Of a stretch of DNA of 64,000 bases, positions 34,775 to 58,837 are shown in pieces. A model generated the notes under the pieces. It was not told where the DNA came from, ran no database searches, and saw only the letters and a program-made list of their open reading frames with translations. Each line of letters begins with the position of its first letter. The first letter of the stretch is position 1. A program made the translations under genes and the position numbers. Origin of the DNA: Mesostigma viride (taxonomy: Eukaryota; Streptophyta; Mesostigmatophyceae; Mesostigmatales; Mesostigmataceae); NCBI GenBank assembly GCA_009746045.1, contig RPFO01000213.1:12371063-12435062 (forward strand). Direction: 5' to 3'.

Positions 34775-35975
34775 AGGACCAGCTCCTCAAATTAAATTAA
34801 ATTAAATTATAACATGCCTCCGTTGGGAGATCATGTAGCACATATTCCTTGATGGATGGGTGGGGTGGAAGCCGAGCCGCATAATCGAACTAACCTAACT
34901 CTAATCTAGCTAGTATAGAAAAATCCTAACTACCCTACTCATCAAAACGCCTCCTCCGCTTGGGGGCAGGTGGTTTGCCCACAGGGTCGGGCGTGTGAGC
35001 CTTGACAATCCTCTTCCACCGCGCGTCTTGCTTGTTCTGCATGGCAGTCCAAAGAAGGGAGAGAGAGTGGATGCGGTATTCAAACTGGGCTGCCCAGGAC
35101 CATGCAGTAGGTCATCCAGCAACATCTGTACGTAGTTCGTGACATGTTTCCCTACTTTTTTGCATGGCAATGCCCTTGGGGCCGCCAGGCCAGGTCAGAA
35201 TGTGCCGCCCTGGCTGGCCAAGCCGCTGGGGGCCTGCCAGACCAAGGGCGGTGTCGACCTGGCTGGTGCGAGCAAGGTGTCCTACAAATGCTATCCTACG
35301 CTGTCTAATCTCGTCCGAAATACGAGGCCTGCCCTGATACAAAGACTCTGATGACGGGCGCTTGGAAAACCCTACGTTCAGGACCTGTCGGAGCATCGAC
35401 TGTAATTAACTGTGCCGTCTAGCCTACTCAGATCGATGCCAGTGTGGGGGTGATCGGCGCCATACGCGAGCACTGTGAGGACGAGGACCTTGAAGAGCAT
35501 GCGCTTGCGGTGTTCGCCCAGGCCCTTGGAGCGCCAGTAGGTGTTGAGCGAACGGAGCCCAGGCCAGGCCAATGCGGGTGTCCACATCGTCGGCGGTGTC
35601 AGGGAGCCAGCTCCCTAACTGTTTGAAGCGGTTGCGGAGCGGGACCGTCGACCCGTCGAGCAGGCGCGGCAGCGGCGGTGTACTGGAGGCCCCAATCACC
35701 ATCGCCTCAGTTTTGACACTAATCTCCAAACCCACCGCCCTCGCCTCCAGGCCCAGACAGTCCAGCCATGCAGGTCTGAATGTCCTCGGGGCGCGCGATG
35801 AGGGTGGTGCATGTCATCCGCATAAATCAGGTCGGCCAGGCGGTAGCCAGGTTCAACCCCGCCGTGCTCTTTCTCCAAGCCTGGCTCGAACCCCTTGCAT
35901 GAGAGCAGTAAAGCGCGCAAATGCTCGGCGCATGACGTGCATGATCCACGACAATAATGAACAGGTATGGGGACA
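34775..35975 (-). mobile_element. LINE fragment B with YADD box and complete ORF2 C-terminus
   Basis: Second minus-strand LINE copy. It keeps LADLIYADDMHHPHRAPRGH near 35840-35790, with the RT catalytic YADD. It ends with RWKRIVKAHTPDPVGKPPAP and KRRRRFDE then stop at about 34935. The tail is an (AAATT)n tract at 34783-34810 with 'cctccgttgggagatcatgt'. Frames are interrupted. Confidence 0.85.
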
Positions 35976-36420
35976 GGCGACACCGCCCTTGGTCTGGCCG
36001 GTCCCCTGCGGCTCGGCCAACCGGGGCGGCACATTTTGACCTGGCCTGGCCCCAAGAACATTCCTAAAAAGGTAGGGAAACATGCCATGACCTATACCCA
36101 GATGTTGCTGGACGACCTAGTGGTCCCAGCCCAGTTTGAGTACCGCATCCACTCTCTTTCCCGTCTTTGGACTGCCATGCAGGACAAGACGCGGTGGAAG
36201 AAGATTGTCAAGGCGCACACGCCAGCCCCTGTGGGCAAGCCGCCTCCCCCCAAACGGAGGAGCCGTTTTGATGAGTAGCGTAGATAGGCTTTTCTAGACT
36301 AGATATAGCTTAGAGTTAGGTTAGTTCGATTACGCGGCTTCCTCCACACCACCCACCCAACCTGGAATCTGTGCTACATGATCTCCCAACGGAGACATGT
36401 TATAATTTAATTTAATTTTT
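35976..36420 (+). mobile_element. LINE fragment C, inverted 3' end
   Basis: Plus-strand ORF2 C-terminus: RIHSLSRLWTAMQDKTRWKK, IVKAHTPAPVGKPPPPKRRS and RFDE then stop at 36278. It is followed by the 3' UTR, 'gatctcccaacggagacatg' and an AT tail at about 36405-36425. It abuts fragment B head to head near 35975, the arrangement expected from 5' inversion during target-primed insertion. Confidence 0.8.
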
Positions 36421-36424
36421 TTTT

Positions 36425-36985
36425 AATGGGGACAGGACACAACCTTGCCACACCCCGTGGTGAAGGGGTAATGGTGGGGTGGTGCCTTCCGTAGTCCGCA
36501 CTACTGCCTGTGAGCCCTCATACAGCCGGCGAATGGCAGCAATAAACGCAGGTGGCACTCGGTCCAGCGCTAGGATGGCCCAAAGAGCCTACCAGAGGAC
36601 CGTGTCAAAGGCCTTGATATAATTAATTAATTAATTAATTAATTAATTAATTAAACTCGTGCTCCCGTTGGGGAGTCACGGAGCACCGAAGTGCTTTTAA
36701 TCCCTGTGTGTGCACTACAGGAGAAAGGGCAGAGACCCCCAGTCTCCTTCATGCCAAAGGCATGCCACAGCTGCAATCGGGCGCGGCTAGCTAAAAGGAC
36801 AGGCTAACGATCCGGCAAACTGTGGGTGCAATAAGACCCATGTGAGCATATCATAGCAAGGAGCGTGGGCCTTGATATAGTCAACAAAAATGAAGACCAG
36901 CGGCAAACTGTCATGCAGGGGGAAGGCGACGCACCTCCTCCATCAACCGGCGCGCGACAAACACACCAGCTCCTTTATCCTTATT
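36425..36985 (-). mobile_element. LINE fragment D (RT core), split by a SINE
   Basis: 36425-36621 and 36868-36985 are both minus-strand RT sequence matching 34258-34540 of fragment A (for example 'gacaaccttgccacaccccg' and 'ggccttgatatagtcaacaa'). Removing 36622-36879 restores the uninterrupted order seen in fragment A. Confidence 0.85.
36622..36867 (-). mobile_element. Complete SINE of about 246 bases with 12-base target-site duplication
   Basis: It is flanked by 'ggccttgatata' at 36610-36621 and again at 36868-36879. On the minus strand it runs from 'ccacgctccttgctatgata' to the hairpin 'gtgctccgtgactccccaac' 'gggagcac' and a (TTAA)n tail of about 35 bases. There is no open frame. I see no convincing tRNA A/B boxes, so its polymerase III origin is not shown. 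Its empty site is preserved in LINE fragment A at about 34450. Confidence 0.88.
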
Positions 36986-37009
36986 ATACCCTCATCATAT
37001 TGGCGTGGT

Positions 37010-37346
37010 AGGTACGTGAGGTAGAACTGCGTGGGTGCCACCGGCCGCCTTCCCCACTCTCGTGGACAAGGCGGCTCCCCCACCAGTCCTGCTCACCTTC
37101 CCCTCGATCCCGTGAGGACAAGCAGCGGTTCCTTTCTCGTCGCAAGAGGTTGCACGACCTAGCTCACCTGGACGCTGGACGACGACCTGACCCCCGGCCA
37201 GCAGCAGCAGCGACGCGACCTGTGGCCGGCCGGCCGGAATACCTCCGCCACAAGCAGGACCCCCAGAAGCCCAAGGTGTACTGGAGGGGCGGGGACCTGA
37301 TGATCAACCACAAGATGTGGACGCCCCCTAGCTGCGGGCTAGAATA
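37010..37346 (+). pseudogene. LINE ORF1 remnant, second copy
   Basis: Parallel to 32320-32643: FLSRRKRLHDL, then a frameshifted DDDLTP region, then QDPQKPKVYWRGGDLMINHK and MWTPPSCGLE, stop at 37346. Frameshifts make it dead. Confidence 0.75.
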
Positions 37347-37532
37347 GCTTGTATAATAGCCCTAGCTAGCTTGTATCCCTATTGGTAGTCACTGCTGCCA
37401 TGGCAGTCAAGCCTAGAATTAATGTACTTTGCCTAGCTGTGCCACCACACCTAGTCACGTGCACCGCTAACACATGGTATGTACACAACCAGCCATGCAT
37501 AGCCGGCCTTAGCTTAGTCCTTGTACAGCCAT

Positions 37533-37853
37533 TAATTAATTAATTAATCAGACTCGTGCTCCCGTTGGGGAGTCACGGTCTGGTCTGTCCGAGCATTAAC
37601 CCCGATGGATGGATGGATGGGTGCAAACAGTCCTACCGGTCTACTAATCTATCTACATCAGCTACCTACGACATCTATCTAACAGCATTCTAACTACAAC
37701 ATCTATCTAGACCGCCTCACGCTGCCCTAGGGGAGCTGTCTGGCGTGCCTCCCCCGGGTTTGCACACGCGGGCGCTTCCCCACAGGGGGGGGCTCGTTGT
37801 CCTCTATGACCTGGGCCCACTTGGCCTTGCCCATCATCTTCTTCCAAATCACG
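37533..37853 (-). mobile_element. 5'-truncated LINE, 321 bases, with 12-base target-site duplication
   Basis: It is flanked by 'ttgtacagccat' at 37521-37532 and 37854-37865. On the minus strand it encodes a short ORF2 C-terminus (IWKKMMGKAKWAQVIEDNEP then PPVGKRPR), 3' UTR, the hairpin 'ctccccaacgggagcac' and a (TTAA)n tail. A different LINE subfamily from fragments A-D, judging by the C-terminal sequence. Confidence 0.8.
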
Positions 37854-37983
37854 TTGTACAGCCATATGCTACGCCCTGGCTATGATCAGATTACTTGCCC
37901 ACGCTCCTTGTTGCGATATGCTCACATGGGTCATATTGCACCCACAGAACTTGCCGGATCCTCTATCGTGTCGGATTGCAGCT

Positions 37984-40020
37984 TTGGCATTAATTAATTA
38001 ATTAATTAATTAAAATCATAGCTCCGTTGGGAGCATATGTAACACATAGCCCTGAGAAAGGGGCATATATGGGTTTGTAATACAATCAGGGCGACAACCT
38101 GCAGGTGGAGGATGTACAACTATCACCTGCATGCTCTGGGTGCACAACAAGGTGCACCTGCACCGCCATGATGGTTTATGCCTTAGCACAGGCACCCAGG
38201 GGGCGGCTTGAGGAGAGGGCCGGCCTAGAAGGCCTGCATGACGTATGGGGTGGAAGGTATGTGGCTAGTAGGCTATAGCTGGTGTACACATGGCATCTCA
38301 GCAGTGAGTAACTCCCTGCATAGGCATAGCATGGCTAAATTCTTAATGCATCATCCATGGGAGGTCCCATTGTAGGCAGGGCGTGGCTAAATACTGAAAG
38401 CATCATCCATGGGGGCCACTATGGGCGCACATGCGCGTGGGCCACATGCAAAGGCTAAGCCTGTCTAATCTACACTACTGGTATATTCCCTAGTCTGAGG
38501 TGGCAGGAGGGGCCTGCCAGGGCTTGTGGTCAACGTGGATGACCGCCCCGGCCCTCCAGTATACCGGCTTCCCCCCTGCGCGCTGCCGGAGCGGAAGGTA
38601 GGTCGGCCATAGCTCGCGTCGCCGCTGTTGCTGGGCCAGGGTCAAGTCGTCGTCCAGCGTGAAGCGAGTCTCCGAGAGCTTCTTGCGGCATTTAAGGAAC
38701 GCCAGCTTGTCCGTCATGTACTTAAAGGCGAGGAGCACAGGTGCCGGGCCAGCCTTACCCCGCGCGCGGGGAAGGCGCCGGGACAGCCGACATGTCCAGC
38801 TGACCAGTGAGTTGCATGGGGGAAAGAATGGCGCGCTTAAATGCCTCAAGGAGGCTCGTGGAGGTCTCACAGGTCTGCTGGTCGAAGTGCTTGACGATGA
38901 CATTGTGGCTGCGCTTGTCGAGCTCGGCCGCCTCGCGGAGGTCGAGGGCTTGTTGCTTGAGAACTTTGTGCCGTGATGGTGGAGGTGGTGGAGGTGGTGT
39001 GCTGCTTAATCAAGCTAGTCCGCCCAGGTGGAGGGAGCATCGCCGGCCGGGCCAGCAGGCGCCGGCTGGGCGGCGATGTCCTTCACCGCCTGGGCGCGGT
39101 GAGGCCCGCGGTGTCATGCAAGCACTCAAGGGCGGTGGCGGTGGCTTGAAGGCGTTCATTGGTCGAGGTCGAGGAGCTGGGCGCTGTGATGTCGGCAGTG
39201 GAGGCGGAAATGGCAGTGGAGGTGGAGGCGGCGGCGGTGGAAATGTGAGGAAGTTCAGTAGCCAGCGTGCCATGCACCGATTGCTGCTACGTCGGCAGCA
39301 AGGGGGGTCACGTGCTACTGAAAGGCTTCCGCGAGGATGGAACGAAGTGTGGGGGCGGAGATGGATGGAGCCCAGATCTCGCCGTCGGAGCGCTGGAGAA
39401 GGGAGTTGAGGATGGCGTGCTGGAGTTCGGGGCGGGTGCACCCGGGCAGCGGGATGGGGAGCCAGCGGCGGCCATCCGGGAGGAGGAGGCGATTGTTGTC
39501 GTGGAGATGGAGGCACAGGTCGTAAAGCGAAGCGTAGTCCCCGAAGAAGATGTGCAGCGCATATAGCATCGGTCTGAGACGGGTTGGCCCAGTCGTAATC
39601 ATCGTCCTTGAAAGGCCGGGGCTGAAAGCTCGGTTCTGAGGGGCATAAGACCCTCCTGTTTTGTCGGCTGAGCGGGTGCGCTTGGGGTCAGGCGATGCAG
39701 ATGGCGAGGCGTTAAGCCCGGGAGGTTGCTGGACGACCACCAGTGCACGACTAGTGTCACCGCTGCCTGCCGGACCTGATGGCGAAGCTGCAGCCTGAGC
39801 TGCAGACGTATTTTCATTGCCGAGCGCAGCCGCCAGGCTGCGTTGCGTCGAGGCGCGTTTGTTCGCCATATATTGTGTAATAGCGTCGGAAAATTATATC
39901 AGCATGTGCATCTTAGAAAGACGAAGCGATTGTGATATTCACGGCTAAATTCGGTGCTCAAACGTGAAAGTTACGAGCCCGGCCGTCAGCCATGGCTACC
40001 TCGTGGCTCATGAAATGAAT
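37984..40020 (-). mobile_element. ORF1-only LINE derivative nested in a SINE
   Basis: Minus-strand element with a (TTAA)n tail at 37984-38013, tail hairpin 'gctccgttgggagc' (38023-38037), a 450-base 3' region and an ORF1 at 38490-39869. I find no reverse transcriptase between ORF1 and the tail, unlike a full LINE. The right border near 40020 is approximate, and a duplication of 'ct(t/c)tggcat' may mark the target site. Confidence 0.65.
38490..39869 (-). pseudogene. LINE ORF1-like protein, frameshifted
   Basis: It starts at ATG 39869 (MANKRASTQRSLAAALGNEN) and runs in one frame to a stop at 39315, through a hydrophobic block (YALHIFFGDYASLYDLCLHL). Reading then continues in other frames: MHGTLATELPHISTAAAS, DKRSHNVIVKHFDQQTCETS, and finally FKYMTDKLAFLKCRKKLSET with FTLDDDLTLAQQQRRREL and the C-terminus QAPPATSD at 38490. 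The order (variable N-terminus, RRM-like middle, basic C-terminal domain) fits an L1-type ORF1 chaperone. At least three frame breaks. Confidence 0.7.
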
Positions 40021-40189
40021 GGGCTGTGGCATGCCTCTGGCATGAATGGGCTGTGGCATGCATCTGGCGTGAAGGAGAAAGGGGGTCTCTGCCCTTTCTT
40101 CCTGTTGTGCACACGCAGGGATTAAAAGCACCTCGGTGCTCCGTGACTCCCCAACGGGAGCACGAGTTCAATTAATTAATTAATATCCC

Positions 40190-41060
40190 AACGTATCGCA
40201 CATGGTGATTGATCGAAGGGCTACTACATGTAATGCGCACATGCATATGTCATGCAGGTCTTCCTACAGACAGCCACACGGCTTCCGCGGTCTTCACGCC
40301 TTTCCTCTTGGAAAACTGCTCTAGAGCCCTTACACGACGTTGGAATGCCATGCGGCCAGGAGTTGTCGTACTTAACACAAACCCGCCAGCTAATGATCTG
40401 GCCCCCGATGGTTCCCAACCCAGCCAATATGGACACAAGGCTTCCAGACCATGCATGCGGCAGGGGCTCAACGTCACATGATCCACGACAACATTCTCAT
40501 GAGCTGTGTTAAAAGGCGGTCGGGACAAGCATACAGGATAAGCGCTGGTTGTCTCCTTGATACTTACGCTGCATGTAGCAGACATCAGGTTTGAATCAAG
40601 TTGCTGCATCTCGTGTAATGCACTTTACACCGTAACCATGTAAGGCCACCGTGACCGGCAGCGCAGGGCTCTGGCCAACACAACATTCACGACAATATGA
40701 TGACATCTGTAGCATCTCTGCCCCGCATATACTTGCCTCATTAACGCTCGTACCGTTGCCTTGCATGCCCATACCGGGCTGCCAATAAAATGGGAAGCAA
40801 TAACTCATGGCCACTTAAGTACAAGAAAGGATTGCCACACATTGGCACAAAAATCACAACATTCTCTCTCGGGTCCCTCCATTAGTACGTTCAGCGGAGC
40901 GCGGGAATCCGGGTCACCTTGCCAGGGGCCTGGGGAAAATACTGAGCTTGTATCACGCTGTTTCCATGTTGATTCCAACACTATGTCCATGTCAACATAG
41001 TTTATAACACGGTCTGCACGCTGGCATATGAGGCCTGTACTGTACTAGAGAGTGCTAACA
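40190..41060. other. Intergenic, 3' of VTE6
   Basis: No gene recognised. It holds a dispersed-repeat piece 'gcgctggttgtctccttgat' at 40541-40561, related to those at 5663, 14393 and 46290. Confidence 0.5.
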
Positions 41061-42122
41061 TTAGAGCGCCGTCCGCAGGACGATGGCCAGCAGCATGCCG
41101 ATTGTGACGTTGATGACGTTCACGAGGTCGTTGGTCAGCCACTCAAATCCCTGCTTGCCCTGCAGGGTGGCGCCGATCAGGCTCTCTATGTTGTTGGCCA
41201 CGAACGCGGCTGCGATGCAGCTGAACAGGCTGATGCCGTCCATGAGTCCCAGCCAGCAGCCCAGGCTTGACAGGATGATGGACGCGACGATGCCCGCGAT
41301 GGTGCCCTCGACGCTGATCGCGCCCTCAGTGCCACGTGGCACCTTCGACAGCGTCGTGATCAGGTACGTCGTCTTCCCGAACGCCTTGCCGAACTCGCTG
41401 GAGACGGTGTCGGACATTTTGGTCGCGAGGCTGGCAACAAAGCCCACACGCAAGAGCTCCGCGGCAGGCAGAAGCTCGGCTACCGCCGGCCATGGACCTT
41501 GCTTCAAAATGTACGCGATGGCACAGGCGGCCGCGGCCGCTCCTGAGCCCCACACGCTACCGGCACCGCGGTGCCCCGATCGCTTTTCTGCAATTCCTTC
41601 GGCCTCCTTTTGTTTTAGCTTAATTTTGGTGGCTAGCGTGCCCCCGACAAAAAATAGGCATATGACAAGGAATCCAGGAAGTTGGAAGGCGCGATAAATT
41701 ATCGCGCCAAGTAGCCAGGCATTGGCGAAACCGATAGGTGACAAGCCTGAGAGGAGCACAGGTGACCCCAGTGCGAAGACGAGCGAGGTAAATGTAACGG
41801 CAGCTGCCAACGTGGGGCTGGATAAAAATGCCGCTGCTGAGTTAAGAGAGAAACCATTCGATGCCGCTAACAGCGGCAGCGCCGGATAACTCGTAACGGA
41901 CGGTGGCGGGCTACTAACTGGTGAATGAGAAGCTTTCACCGAAGGCAGAACGGTTTTATGTTGAACACTGAAAGGCTGAAGCTTAATTTGATGCGAGAAA
42001 CCCTTGCGCAAAACCGGCCCGTCATTAAACTTCAGTTTTCCATTCAAACGACAGCGGGGAGTTTTTGAACTGACGTTGGTTGCGAAATGAAGGGCTGGTC
42101 GAAAGGAGATCGTGCTCGTCAT
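41061..42122 (-). CDS. VTE6: VTE6-type phytyl-phosphate kinase (DUF92 membrane protein), plastid
   Basis: Single-exon gene, 353 residues. In plants VTE6 turns phytyl phosphate into phytyl diphosphate for tocopherol and phylloquinone synthesis in the chloroplast envelope. The first 60-70 residues are Ser/Pro/Lys-rich with few acids (MTSTISFRPALHFATNVSSK), fitting a transit peptide. Hydrophobic segments follow (SPTLAAAVTFTSLVFALGS, LLGAIIYRAFQLPGFLVICL, IVASIILSSLGCWLGLMDGI). The DUF92 signature is clear: ATKMSDTVSSEFGKAFGKTT, then KVPRGTEGAISVEGTIAG, and near the end AAAFVANNIESLIGATLQGK. Length fits the family. The start is the ATG at 42122, 607 bases from the psaL start, head to head. Being intronless among intron-rich neighbours is notable. 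Confidence 0.93.
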   Translation of the reverse strand: MTSTISFRPALHFATNVSSKTPRCRLNGKLKFNDGPVLRKGFSHQIKLQPFSVQHKTVLPSVKASHSPVSSPPPSVTSYPALPLLAASNGFSLNSAAAFLSSPTLAAAVTFTSLVFALGSPVLLSGLSPIGFANAWLLGAIIYRAFQLPGFLVICLFFVGGTLATKIKLKQKEAEGIAEKRSGHRGAGSVWGSGAAAAACAIAYILKQGPWPAVAELLPAAELLRVGFVASLATKMSDTVSSEFGKAFGKTTYLITTLSKVPRGTEGAISVEGTIAGIVASIILSSLGCWLGLMDGISLFSCIAAAFVANNIESLIGATLQGKQGFEWLTNDLVNVINVTIGMLLAIVLRTAL

Positions 42123-42729
42123 TTTAATGACCAGGTCAGTCTCTTAGTGCTCTTTAAACGACCAGGTCAAAGGACGCTACAACCGAAGCATGGCGAATTT
42201 GGTCAATATTTTAAATTTATTTTCTGTTTCACAATCTGTGTCGCTGCCTTGGCCAATTGCCTGGTTTTCCTTGTTCTTCTCGCATATCCAGCATGCCCGG
42301 TCAATGGTCATGAATATCTGCTCGCGCGCCAAGAATTGCGTCGTCCCTTTCTTTTCGAAGTACGAGATGAAACTTTCCACGTGTCACATGTCAATTCCCT
42401 TGTTGCCCATCTCCCCCGCTAAACTTGAGTAACGGTCAGCTCGGCAAGACCTCGGAGCCTGGGAAGTCCGATCGGCCGAAGCCCACGCCTGGGCTCCCAG
42501 GTGCCCTACTGGACCTTGACCTTCAGGGATCCCTGGATCTGGCGAACGTCACTCCGGCATCCGAAATTGTGCCATACATTTGTTTCGAGATTCAGACCAA
42601 TCACAGCACGGGTGCACCTTATCGGAGACGGGCGACCAAAACCCGAACTCAGCTACAGCGGTAAAGGATCGCCATTGCCAAGGCCACGGTGTAGCCTGTC
42701 TCCACCACACCACTCAACCCTTAACATCC
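42123..42729. promoter_or_regulatory. Shared upstream region of VTE6 and psaL
   Basis: These 607 bases lie between two plastid-protein genes transcribed away from each other. An AT-rich stretch at 42205-42240 ('aatattttaaatttattttc') could serve as a core element. No light-response motif can be asserted by eye. Confidence 0.45.
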
Positions 42730-43827
42730 ATGGCTTCCTCCGCGTGCCTGTCAACCGCCGTGGCTTTCGCCACGGTGGCTCCCAGCGTTGCCGCCCCCAA
42801 GGCGGTGCGCATGGAGAAGAAGTTCTTCGGGAAGGCTGTGGGCATGAACGCCTCCGCTAAGATGGTCGCTAAGCGCAGCGTCGCTGTCTACGCCGGCGAG
42901 GTCCGTGCATAGGATGCGATAGTAGGAATGGAATGGAGATGTGACAACTGTAACAGCGAGACTAGCTAAAGAAATGTTGGTTAAGAGTCACCTTACTCGA
43001 CCCGGCTGTCCTGGCTATTTCAGGCAACTCCTGGCTTTCCGACCCTTTTCACGGAAACATGCAAACACATTCGCTAGACGCAATTCGGCAGTCAGCTTGC
43101 TTGACGTCGCCGTTCTTTGCCAGGCTTCATTTCGCTGCGGCATCGAGCCGTGGCCACGATATCATGTTTTCAAATAGGGATGCTACTCGTGGTTTCAATC
43201 AGGCCGTGACAGGCTGCCAACAAATCCCAAGCGTGCGGACATATCGTTGCAATAATATCCCTGCACCGTTGCCATCGAAAGCCTTTCCTAGACTTACACT
43301 GTCTCATATGGCTTTTGTGTGCATGGTCCCCTACGCGCTCTGTATAACCGCAGATCAAGCAGGTGATCCAGCCCCTGAATGGCGATCCGTTCATTGGCAT
43401 GCTCGAGACCCCCATCACCTCGGCTCCCATTGTGTCGGACTACCTGTCCAAGCTCCCAGCCTACCGCACCGGAGTGTCCCCCCTGCTCCGTGGTGTTGAG
43501 ATCGGTCTGGCCCACGGTTACCTGCTGTTCGGACCATTCGTCAAGACTGGCCCACTCCGTGACACCGATGCCGCCAACCTGGCTGGCGTGATGGGTGCTG
43601 CTGGCGTCGTTGTCCTCCTTACTGCTTGCCTTGCCATCTACGGCCAGGCTACCTTCCAGAGCGAGAAGCAGGGCCTGAAGACCCTGACCCTGTCTGGCCG
43701 TGTTATTGGCGATCAGCTCCAGACCAAGGATGGCTGGGCCAGCTTCGCCTCCGGCTTCGCCGTTGGCGGTGTCTCTGGCGCTGTGTGGGCGTACATCCTG
43801 TACACCAACCTGCCATTCTACTTGTAA
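42730..43827 (+). CDS. PSAL: Photosystem I reaction center subunit XI (PsaL)
   Basis: Two exons, 42730-42900 and 43354-43827, 214 residues, joined in phase 0. PsaL is an integral thylakoid subunit of photosystem I that contacts PsaI and PsaH and shapes trimer or LHCII docking surfaces. Exon 1 is nearly all transit peptide ([20 protein letters not shown], basic and free of acids), ending VYAGE. Exon 2 opens [20 protein letters not shown], the conserved stromal N-terminus, then [20 protein letters not shown] and HGYLLFGPF, where chlorophyll-binding residues lie. Membrane helices are near [20 protein letters not shown] and [20 protein letters not shown], ending FYL. The intron donor is GTCCGT, weaker than usual. 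A possible polyadenylation signal AATAAA is near 43966. Confidence 0.97.
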
Positions 43828-44911
43828 ATTGATCAAACTTGATTGGGTGTCCTGATATTAATTAATACATACTCTGTGTATTATCAATGGCAGTGCATGC
43901 ACCCTGTTGGTCACTAGTCGATTGGGCAAGCATTCTTTTCCCAGAGGCGCTTGCCCCTGCAAGAAATAAATGAAGCCATGTGTATAAACTAGACTTCAGA
44001 ATTATAAAACATGCAGGTATCTCTTCTTCAAAGAACGATGTTTAAGCCCATGTATCTTTGCATGCCTATTGTCTGTTGAGATGGAATTTATTGTTGAGTG
44101 TGTTTTAGATCTATCAGTGAAAGCTAGCTTGTTTAAGTACAATGTGCTTGGTATAGATAGCCTCACACAATGTGTGTACACTTTTCGTTTGCATGTGTGA
44201 CAGCTAGCATTTTTTCTTCCATGGGCAAGAGTGCCCCTGCTGCCCCCCCCATGCCCCATGCCATAGATGAGCATTGCGTGTGTTGAATTCACACTGCTGC
44301 CAGGTTTGTGTCACCATCTAGTGCTAAGAAGAATTATGAATTTGGTATTTTTTAATATTTGGGGAGCTAGTGTAGTCTGTGAATTGTACATGCTGCTGCC
44401 TGGTAGATGTGGCACGCTAGCCAGAGAAAGTGGATTAGCATGCATCAGTCGTGACGTTTTGGCATGTGTTGGAGTATTATTTACCACTGCGTGGGGTCAC
44501 CCGTGCAAAGTGTTCCACGACAGATCATGCAAATGAACGAGTGACGCGTGTCAGTCGGGAAGGGCTCAGTACAGGTGATGCTCATGGCTGGAATAGAAAC
44601 GTCTACACCGAACGTTGGGTCCAGTAGGTTGAGCCTGCGCGTTAGTTCTGTTTTAGGTGTAGAAGTAATTAAAATTGCACAACAACCGTGCAATATGAAA
44701 GTAAATTTAAATAAAGAGTTGTCTCACTTCATAAACATGCATATGTAAAACAAAACTTCGTGAACTAGTGGTGGGCGAGCCGGTCTAAGCCAGTCTATCT
44801 GCGAAGGTGTCAGTGTATGCTGTTAGCAACATTGCATATAAAACGCCAGGTTCCTAAGCCCAGGTCCTGCGATTACAGGCCTGCGGTAGGTCCGTTGTCT
44901 CAGTTGATCCG
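43828..44911. other. Convergent intergenic region between psaL and CEP120
   Basis: 3' UTRs of both genes. AATAAA at about 43966 follows psaL. No exon-like stretch is recognised. Confidence 0.5.

Positions 44912-58837
<13,926 letters not shown>

Larger units (their letters stand above)
37897..40187 (+). mobile_element. SINE split by a later retroelement insertion
   Basis: The left part 37897-37983 ('cacgctccttgttgcgatat', 'gcacccacag', ends 'gctttggcat') and the right part from about 40020 to 40187 ('ggggtctctgccctttcttc', 'ggtgctccgtgactccccaa', AATTAATT tail) together make one SINE of the 36622-36867 family. The break falls at the Gly-Cys-rich 'tggcatg' point of the SINE. The 2 kb between is the ORF1-bearing element below. 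Confidence 0.7.
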
